From Prosapia bicincta (taxonomy: Eukaryota > Arthropoda > Insecta > Hemiptera > Cercopidae), in NCBI GenBank assembly GCA_036971475.1, contig JBAIZL010000008.1, positions 13,080,788-13,144,787 on the forward strand: a DNA stretch of 64,000 nt, read 5' to 3'. The notes under the pieces were generated by a model that had not been told where the DNA came from, searched no databases, and saw only the letters and a program-made list of their open reading frames with translations. Positions 55,901-64,000 of this stretch are shown one piece after another. The number at the start of each line of letters is the position of its first letter. Position 1 is the first letter of the stretch. The position numbers and the translations under genes were made by a program.

Positions 55901-57186
55901 ATAGCCTACATTCCGATTTCGTTGTATCCATCCGTTTCTCTGGCATGTACCACCACGTCACTTTAATTTGTTCTATGCATATAGGTCTTTATTTATTTTG
56001 TTCTTCGTTTGTTTATTATCTAGTTGTGGTCTCCATATGTCATAATACATGTTATTAATATTCTGATCTTTATTTTATATTAGTAGTTATTCATATCAGT
56101 TAGATTTGCGTGTTGGAATCTCTTCTTACGTTGAAATCTTTTATTCTTTCTTTTAGTTATAAAACGTTCGTCAATATTTGATATACTGTTACTGATAGAT
56201 ATTAATTTTATGCAATGTTAATTTCGATGCTTGTCTTGCTATACTCTGATTTTGTGCAACCATGATCTGATCTTTCGCTAAGTGTATATTTAGTTAACCT
56301 CACCTTTACGCGAAACAAAAATTGTAATAAGATAATCTTGTGCTCATTTATTAATTATTTTGTTGACAAAGACGATCAGAGCAATTAGACAAACGATTGG
56401 AGGAACACTGGTTCGATGATTTTTGACATCATCAGGTTAATTATATTGAGCAAGGGGTTAAGACCAATAACCGGAAGGTTCGAATACGACGATATTTTTT
56501 GTCATCAGGTTAATTTGATTAAAAAGGGTTGAAGAAGAGGTTAAGTTTAATGACCTAACCGTTTTAACACACTTCACGCCTAAAGGTATGATTTTGTCAA
56601 CAAACGCAATTAAGCTAATGTCAGGAAGTAAACAAGTACATACAGTACTAACATGTCTGTTAATTTTGCAAAGAAAGGGTTAAGGAAAACGTTAAGAAAG
56701 AGTTGAGGAAATGGTTAAGATTATTGATATAATTTTTTAACACACATCATGCCTAAAGGTATAATTTTGTCAAAAAGAAGTGAAGAATAAAGTGAAAACT
56801 GAAGTTTATTATATTTATTTGTTATACTATTTTAAATTGTAATTTTTCTCCTCGTTTCATTGAAATAAATAAAATGTACTTTCTTTCATTTTTAAAATAA
56901 TATCGTAAATTTTATTCACATAATGTGTTGAGTTATTTGTATCAATTTAATATAAATAAATATTTAATACATAATTGAATTAATAAACCTTTGAAGTTAA
57001 TGTGCTGAAAGTAAAACCTTTAGTGTATTATATAATTATTTATTATAATATCTTAAATTGTAAAGAAGCTGATGTATACAAATCTTAATTCTGTGAAAGT
57101 TCACTATTACGTTGATTGTAAATAATAGACTTTTCTGTTTATAAAGTTCAATCATTGTAATAGAAGAAGTATTCTTTGTTATAGAA

Positions 57187-57318
57187 ATGGAGGAATCGTC
57201 TTCAAATGTCAAGTTGAAATGCTTTATGTTATCAAAATACGAATTTGCTCCACAAAGATGTTCACCTCTATCAGTTGGATATGATTTAAGAACTGCATAT
57301 ACAAGTGAACTTTTATGA
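57187..57318 (+). pseudogene. dUTPase N-terminal fragment, right arm
   Basis: Exact mirror of 43105-43236: MEESSSNVKLKCFMLSKYEF, then motif 1, stop at 57316. The ATG at 57187 is preceded by an A-rich leader. The same truncation in both arms shows that it happened before, or was homogenised after, arm formation. Confidence 0.7.
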
Positions 57319-60300
57319 AATAAAACGTTTAGATGTAACAAAGAGAAATTCAAAAGGTTTTGGATCAAGTGAAATAAACTGATTTACTAAATTGAACATT
57401 CTGTATTATATGTTTAAAAAATAAATAAAATTAAAATTAAAAAAGTATTAATTCTTATACTTCCATCCATTACCGAAATTAACAGCATTGAAACTAATTG
57501 ACTTAGTACAAACATTTATTCAGGACGAAACAGGTTGAAACCAATAACCTAGCACACATCACGCATAAAGACATTATTTTCTCAAGACAGGGCACACAAG
57601 GTACGAATACGACTTTTTGACATCATCAGGTCAATTTGGTTAAGGAATGGTGACCTCCGTATAGATCACCAACCCTTCCTCAACATTTTCATTGACGTAG
57701 CACGAAACAACAAATAGCAACTAATTAATGCAGCTTATAAATATATTTTATATAAATTTAAACATTTGTTACAGATTTATTTTATAATGTCAATATGCAA
57801 CATTAGAAATTGCTAATACTGTGTTTAACCTATGTAGACTATATATTTTTCAATGAAAACCTGTTAACTTTAGAATTTAAACTGACAAAATTAATGTAAA
57901 TGAAAATACTTTGAAAATACAAAGTATTATTTTATTTATTAGTTTATAATTATTGCTTGATAAATTGCTACTAGCTAAGAAATACTCTTAAATTGTCAAC
58001 ACCTTTTTTATCACATAATTGAAAAAACATTATTTCATGCAAATTGTTCGAAAAAGCCATAAGAATTATTTAATACTAATTTTCTTTATAAACAACAATC
58101 AATATAAAATATTTCTTTTACACTAAGAACATGTAACATATAACATATAATATATTTTTCAGTTGGTAATAATTTAGTAAGTTTTCGTTTATACCCTGTA
58201 ATAACTACAAATTCGATTCATCAGTAAATCTTCTGGATCTGACTGTACCATCATTTAATAGTTTGAACTCTCTTTAACTTTTTATATGCTTTACATTAGT
58301 TTCTTTCAATTCCTTAAAACACTTCATCAACTGTGTTGATATCACAGAAATTACTTTTAAATAGGTTAAGATTTTACATCATGTTTGGAGTATATATTAT
58401 TTTAACTTTAATATAAGATTAATGTTTAACAGGAATGTCATGAAAGTCGGAATGTTGTGAAAACTCATTAAAACATTTTCAGAAATATTTTTGTTTTAAT
58501 TTATATTTTTAAATTACCAAAAAATAATAAAATTTTTGTTGCTTTCACAGCTGTTTAATAATGCACGTGAGAATATCAAAGGCCTAACGAGCAAGATCTA
58601 CCTTTGCCATCCACGGTTCGAATAAGAGTAGGGTAAGAAATCGGTAGCAAGTCCGCTGCGACGTATCGGGTTGAGTCAATGACAAGACCAGGGAGGTATC
58701 GGATTCACAAAAACACAAAGTACAAACATAATAAACGAACAAACCCAATACAAATCACACATACTGTTTGATACTATTGAAAACCTAATTAACAACATTG
58801 AAACTAAGAACAATTTAAGATTGTTTTAATATTAATTTCTATCTAACTAAGGCACCACTCCACCACCTTCTGTTCCTGTCGGATACCTCTGGATTAGGAA
58901 TTCAAATTGCCACATACTCTATTTATTTTTATTAACAAAAGTTCAGAATCACGTATATTGTAAATAATTGACTTTTCTTATATTCTATTTATAAAGTTCA
59001 ATTTCTTTAATTAAAAAAATATAATGCTATATATTCTAATTAAATGATTAAAACTTATTGACCATTTAATTTATACTTAGATATTATTGTAACATACTCC
59101 TGTACTATGTGTTTTACTTGCAAATAATGTCATTTATATTTTCGTGTTGAAATATCAGTGTTTATACACAGTGTATAACTTACTGTATTTTAAACGAGAA
59201 TATATTTCATATAACGAGCCAAACGTCTATTATGTGTTTTAGAAAAATAAAATAATAAAACAAACTCCAATATTCTATTTATATTCATTTGATTTATAAG
59301 AATTATAAATAATAAAGAATTAACCAAATCAAAAACAATTAAGCTTGGAAGTAAACAAGTTCATACAGTACTAGCATGTTGATTACATTACGCCTAAAGA
59401 CATTATTTTCTCAAGACAGGGCACACAAAGTACGAATACGACGGTTTTTGACAACATCAGGTCAATTTGGACCAATAACGGGCATTATTTCCTCGACAGG
59501 ACACACAAGGTACGACTATTTTTGACATCATCAGGTTAATTGAGTTAAGAAAAAGCTGAGACCAATAACCTATTTCAACCCTTTCATTTAACCCTTTCAA
59601 CCCTTTCATTTAACCTTTTCAAACCCTTTCATTCAACCCTTTCATTTAACCCTTTCAACCCTTCGAATACCTCTGGATTAGGAATTGCCACATACTTTAT
59701 CAACAAAAGTTCAGAATCACGTATATTGTAATTGACTTTTCTTATATTCTATTTATAAAGTTTAATTTCTTTAATTAAAAAAATATAATACTATATATTC
59801 TAATTGAATGATTAAAACTTAATGGCCATTTAATTTATACTTAGATGTAACATACTCCTGTATTATGTGTTTTACTTGCAAATAATGTCATTTATATTTT
59901 CGTGTGAAATATCAGTGTTTATACACAGTGTATAACTTACTGTCTTTTAAACAAGAATATATTTCATATAACGAACCAAACGTCTTGTTTTAGAAAAATA
60001 AAATAATAAAAAAAACTCCAATATTCTATTTATATTCATTTGATTTATAAGAATTATAAATAATAAAGAATTAACCAAATCAAAAACAATTAAGCTTGGA
60101 AGTAAACAAGTTCATACAGTACTAGCATGTTGATTACATTACGCCTAAAGACATTATTTCCTTAAGACGGGGCGCAGAAGGTACGAATACGACGATTTTT
60201 GACATCAGGTCAATTTGGACTTCAAACCCTTTCAACCCTTTCAACCCTTTCGTTTAACCCTTTCAACCCTTTTAACCCTTTCAACACTTTCAAACCTTTT

Positions 60301-60422
60301 AACCCTTTCAACTCTTTAGTTTAACCCTTTCAACCCTTGAGAAAGGATCAATGACATCCAAACTATCATGCAAGAAGACTAACGACAATAGTGGTCATAT
60401 AGCACAAATAAAAGCGTCTCTA

Positions 60423-60498
60423 TTGTTTGGACAAGTTAGCCGAGAGGTTAGCGTTGATGGTTCTGAACACAAACATACGGGGTTCGAATACGACTCAG
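60423..60498 (+). ncRNA. tRNA-like segment, right arm
   Basis: Mirror copy of 39925-40000 on the plus strand. A-box-like TAGCCGAGAGG at about 60437 and B-box-like GGTTCGAATAC at about 60481. Variants of the B-box part followed by CGATTTTTGACATCATCAGG recur near 56403, 56475, 57600, 59430, 59510 and 60180, always in the same arm orientation. Confidence 0.5.
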
Positions 60499-60673
60499 GT
60501 ACAACGATTTTTTTCAGAAACGACGGCACCAGCCTTTAAAGGGTTAAGGAAAAGGGTTAAAAGGGTTAAGTGGAAGGGTTAAAAGGATTAACTAAAAGGA
60601 TTAAAAGGGTTAATGACATAAGACCGCCTGAAGGCTGGGTTTTTCCTGATCTATATGGCTGCCATCTACTACT

Positions 60674-60679
60674 AATATC
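60674..60679 (+). other. Target-site duplication, right (AATATC)
   Basis: Second copy of AATATC after the CTACTACT end; continues CATCAGATTTGTTGAGGG as at 8453-8470. Confidence 0.85.
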
Positions 60680-61690
60680 CATCAGATTTGTTGAGGGAAT
60701 TAAATTCTTGAACTCATTTAAAAGATAACCAGGTGAATATCTTGGTAAACGAAAATTGTCAGCTTTAAAAATTTAGACTTTTTTTAGTGCCAATGTGCAC
60801 CGAAATCAAAATTAGGTTTTTTTTTGCACAAGGCCAACCAAGGTTAAACTATTCATCATGTACAGTAGCCATATATATTTACAAACTATTGGTTACTTCT
60901 CTCAGGCACTTCAAAGAGAAGCAACCACCAGGATATTGCCAAAGTAGGATCACCTGTTATTCAGGCCATCATACCACACGGGAAGGGCAATCGGGTTCAT
61001 ACGGATATAGTACAAACAAAGGGATTCCTCCAATCCACACCGATACCAGGAATCTCCTAAAAGCTGCCTTTAATTAGGCATATTTGTATTGTCAGCCTGT
61101 AAACAGAAGAACAGCTCCCGCTCCCATAAATGCTGTCTCTATAACATATCTACAGCAGATAGAATATGGATGTTGACTGTACTGTAAAGTTCTTGGCTGT
61201 TTGTGACTAGTCGCTTCAAAGGTGTTCTTCAAACTTGTTTGTGCGGTCTATTTACATTTAAATTTTGAAAATATGTTTGCTGCCTGGTGTAAGGTTTTGG
61301 TCTAACTTAAAAAAGCATTCTAATTAGGCTGTGAGGAGTTTTTTATACATTAAGAATTGCCATTTATTAGGAGAAATTATAAAATTTGTTATCCTCTTAT
61401 ATGTTAAACCAATACATTATACTCATTATGTACATTGAAATATTATTTATTCTGTTTAGGAATTACATTGAAAATGATTTTTTTTAAAGAAAAAAGGTAA
61501 AAATATTAACAGAGTCACCTACACTTTTGACTTGGAACTAAGTTATTCTACATGGTATTGTTAATTAAACACAGCATGTTGTATTGGATTGTAATACAAT
61601 TTAGTTACTTATTTTTACATCCTGACATACCGTTAATAATATCTTTGAAAAAATGACACACTTTTTTGTTAGCCTTTGACCTATTATAGA
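60674..61690 (+). repeat. Continuation of the R-family block interrupted by the palindrome
   Basis: Colinear with 8447-9600: GAGGGAATTAAATTCTTGAA, GCACCG, CAAGGCCAACCAAGGTTAAA, GGGAAGGGCAATCGGGTTCA, then LINE 3'-UTR-like sequence (61120-61280) and repeat R (61290-61590). It lacks about 120 bp present at 8880-9000. The 96-codon frame at 60787-61077 is related to 8564-8824 but not recognised. Confidence 0.85.
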
Positions 61691-61989
61691 AAAAGGATAA
61701 TTTTTTTTTTTAATTCATGTAACCCAATAATTGTGAAATGTGAACATGAAAAATACCTAGAAAAAAAAATTTCTTTGACAAAAATATTCTTAATACATTT
61801 AGTTTCCCGTAACAAAGTAGGCTAACTTTGGTGAAAACATTAAATATACCCATTTGCTGCTCTGCCCTTAAATTTTCATGTTCTAAATACAGCATGTAAA
61901 AAAATTTGCAATAATTTATCCAGATAAATGTAACTCTAGTACCTAAATAAGTTATAATTTTACTAACATTAAAATACCTGCCACATTTT
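61691..61989. other. AT-rich stretch between repeats R and E
   Basis: A minus frame (61710-62045) runs through it with no recognisable domain. Confidence 0.4.
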
Positions 61990-62480
61990 ACATGCAGGAA
62001 GTATTTAGAAACATATAAACGTAAGCCTAAGGTGATTAAACACAAGTATAAATTACTCCCCTCACTTCATCAAAACTTTCTCTCTACTCTGTAAAATCAC
62101 TCCTTTCTTGGTTTGTGGCTTTTAAGTAGCAACCTCATTTGTTGTGCTCTTGATAGCAAATTAAAACCCTATGATTCCACCCTCACCATCAAATTAGGAG
62201 TTATATTGTAGAGATAGCTTGGCTAGTAGGATTTTCTATATTACATTTTCTGAACTTGAATTACCTACAATTGTCTATGACAGAAGTAAATAATTTGCTC
62301 AGGGTCAGATTGAAACCAATCATTTTATTGGTATTGTGAATATTTATTCACATAAACTAGTCATTTGTCTCAAAGATTATTATAATTTTATTTGTCATAA
62401 ATTTACATCAAGCCGTCACATGCAAGTTATAACTGGTTTAGGAGATAACAACAGTTTGTACATTTTTTTAAAATGAGCTT
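61990..62480 (+). repeat. Dispersed repeat E, copy 2
   Basis: Inverted relative of 14850-15330. ACCCTATGATTCCACCCTCA, GTCTATGACAGAAGTAAATA and CATGCAAGTTATAACT are shared. Confidence 0.7.
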
Positions 62481-63374
62481 TTAAACATTTGTTCATGGCA
62501 GATTTTTGTTCCTTTATAATACATTTACTTCCTTACTTCCTCCCTTCCTCCCTTCCTCCCATTCCTTACTTTCTCAAAGACAAAGTTATCCAAGGGTATT
62601 GTTAAGAACAGGAACTAACCGGTTACAGCTTTAGATTCTGAATCTTGTGTTTGCCGCTATATAAAACAGCTGTTGTCAGTTTTACAGTTTTATACACTTG
62701 ATAGCGCTCAATTTGTTTAAGTTTTAACCCTTAAGTTTTAATGCCAGAACCGCCTCACCAGAAGGATCTCGTCATGAAACTACTCGCAAGAAGGACTTCA
62801 AACCTCAACAACGTTAGATCACATAATAATGGAAGTATATAACAGCTCTAAATTCAGGAAAAATCGTCTTATAAGTACTACACTTAATCCTTAATATTTC
62901 TCCGTTGTTTAATGAACTATGGTGTAATTGCTGCCTCGTGGTGCTTCATTGTGACATAGCTTTGGCGTTCACTATATTTGGCGATAATATTACAATGTGT
63001 TATTTCTAGGCGATATTCGTTATAACATGAATATTGTGCAAACCACGAGTGTAATAATATAAACTTTCTTGTGCATGTAAACTTTATCTAATTTCATGAG
63101 TGCACTCATCATTAGGAACTCATGTGCTTTAATATATTTAATACCCATTAAGTGTTACAGAATACTGTGCACAGCCCTTGGAAGTGCTTGAAAGACTAGT
63201 GTGTGCAGATCTGGGTAAGAATTATATAGATAACACTTAGTGCTAATCCTATTCTAAACTTTGGTTTTATTTCTCAGGATTATTGTTATAATTCAACTTC
63301 TTTCCCATTGTACCAATGGTGGTCCTCTGCAGTAAAGACTAAGTAAGCTTTCACTTAATTTTTCCCCACGTTGG
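62481..63374. other. Non-coding stretch with a short CCTTCC array
   Basis: A (CTTCC)n-like pyrimidine run lies at about 62525-62575. Nothing else recognised. Confidence 0.5.
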
Positions 63375-63720
63375 TTACTTTTATATTGTTTATGAAGCAT
63401 TTATAGGTTGGATGTTATGTTTATGCGGTAATGTTTGTGGATATGAGAGGTTAGGCAAAGTTTGATTGGTAGAAATTGTTTGCTAGTGCATTTATATGTT
63501 CTTGGTAGTATGTGTGAGAAGATAGTGTTCTTGTTTGTCCAACAGTGTTTTAAGCAGGCGATATATCATGGTAATGTAATTGGCAAGGTTATTTCGGTGT
63601 GGGTGGTTTGAAGAGATGTGAATGTTAGTATTGGTGTTGGTGGGTTTTCGGTATATTTTGAATTTATGTATTTGTAAATATTTTACAACTTGCCTATAGT
63701 AGCACTTACTTATATAGGCC
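63375..63720 (-). pseudogene. Penelope-like fragment with internal deletion
   Basis: Minus strand: KFKIYRKPTNTNTNIHISSN and MIYRLLKTLLDKQEHY (63670-63530) match the linker of 29565-31446. The sequence then jumps at about 63520 to the C-terminal part of GIY-YIG (63375-63515), skipping the domain's catalytic start. Preceded at 63680 by the terminal block CTTGCCTATAGTAGCACTTA. Confidence 0.8.
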
Positions 63721-63869
63721 AACCTCTGGGGTGAAATAAATGGAAGACCTCTGAGCATAACATAATGGAAAATAACTGATATAAAATTATTAAAGGACTG
63801 CAGATAATATTATCTCAGCATTAGCAAAACATGATACAAACTATTTCCCACTCGGAAAATATTTTCAAA

Positions 63870-63995
63870 TCCAAACCAAATGAAAATATGTAAAACGATA
63901 TGTGACAATGCAATGCAGTTGGCAATTACATGCAAATACCATTATATAATCAAACAATCAATTTTGTCAGGCAAAACTAATTACAAACAAGTAGA
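63870..63995 (+). repeat. Dispersed repeat F, copy 2
   Basis: Nearly identical to 19370-19490; runs to the window edge. Confidence 0.8.
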
Positions 63996-64000
63996 TAGTT

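Larger units (their letters stand above)
39691..60673. mobile_element. Giant palindromic transposon, Polinton-sized, with AG...CT ends
   Basis: 20,983 bp, or 17,160 bp without the BEL element and its duplication. Ends: AGTAGTAGATGGCAGCC at left and its complement at right. Left arm 39691-51249, spacer 51250-52995, right arm 52996-60673. Positions pair with constant sums: 100423 outside the BEL insertion, 104246 inside, with a 60-bp tandem duplication near the left end giving 100364 at the tip. In the stretches I compared, arms differ by occasional single bases. A 6-bp duplication and AG/CT termini are Polinton/Maverick traits, but protein-primed DNA polymerase, integrase, ATPase, protease and capsid genes are not seen. 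Most likely a non-autonomous foldback derivative; relation to Polintons is inference. Confidence 0.85.
52996..60673 (-). repeat. Right arm of the palindrome
   Basis: Inverted copy of the left arm without the BEL insertion and without the 60-bp tip duplication. Identical predicted short frames in both arms (for example at 57036-57368 and 43055-43387) show how little they have diverged. They are not genes but shadow frames. Confidence 0.95.

Noticed and set aside
60423..60498. Functional tRNA gene
   Set aside because: The T-stem does not pair and there is no acceptor stem; only promoter-box resemblance remains.
60351..60539. 62-codon frame at the right tip (and 39884-40072)
   Set aside because: Covers the tRNA-like segment and low-complexity sequence; no domain.
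39691..60673. Assembly fold-back artefact
   Set aside because: Flanks differ on the two sides, join to one colinear target with a 6-bp duplication, and one arm has a complete BEL insertion with its own duplication. An artefact would not produce these, though read-level confirmation is still absent.
39691..60673. Autonomous Polinton/Maverick
   Set aside because: No protein-primed DNA polymerase, integrase, packaging ATPase, protease or capsid reading was found in either arm or the spacer.

Overview
This is AT-rich eukaryotic DNA, almost certainly from an insect. It carries arthropod-type Jockey-like LINEs, a Penelope-like element with a GIY-YIG domain, a BEL/Pao retrotransposon and large inverted-repeat DNA elements. 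I found no convincing single-copy host gene and no rRNA, intact tRNA or CRISPR array. Nearly all recognisable sequence is transposable element, mostly broken and nested. A hemimetabolous insect such as a hemipteran is a guess from element content only.

Layout. 1-3130: dispersed repeats and an inverted-repeat pair. 3136-8067 (-): LINE fragments placed head to tail (RT end and 3' UTR, then Gag plus endonuclease of family A, then 5' leader and Gag of family B). 8083-16110: dispersed repeats, here named R, D and E, with AT-rich filler. 16140-19220 (+): degenerate LINE family B, split by a 608-bp MITE with a TGCAT duplication. 20605-21170 (+): Penelope 3' end. 22009-25386 (+): LINE family C with frameshifts. 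25880-28525: hAT-like end, two foldback elements and a dispersed repeat. 29565-31446 (-): Penelope-like element, RT plus GIY-YIG. 33400-34335: a small insertion with a 14-bp duplication and a 17-bp minisatellite. 36185-39345 (-): a second, better kept family C LINE.

The main discovery is a palindromic element at 39691-60673 (20,983 bp; 17,160 bp without a later insertion). It starts with AGTAGTAGATGGCAGCC, ends with the reverse complement, and is flanked by the 6-bp duplication AATATC (39685-39690 and 60674-60679). An uninterrupted relative of the target lies near 8440-8460. The arms are about 7.7 kb each, appear almost identical, and are separated by a 1.75-kb spacer. Size, 6-bp duplication and AG...CT ends match Polinton/Maverick elements, but no Polinton core gene is visible. 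The element instead carries a frameshifted small protein gene in the spacer, a truncated dUTPase start in each arm, repeated copies of that first coding segment with intron-like sequence, tRNA-like promoter boxes and AACCCTTTC-type arrays.

The left arm alone carries a 3,818-bp BEL/Pao element (44163-47980, TCATG duplication). The right arm keeps the exact empty site (56261-56265). This dates the BEL insertion after the palindrome formed. From 60674 to the end the interrupted R-family block resumes, followed by repeat E, filler and another internally deleted Penelope fragment.
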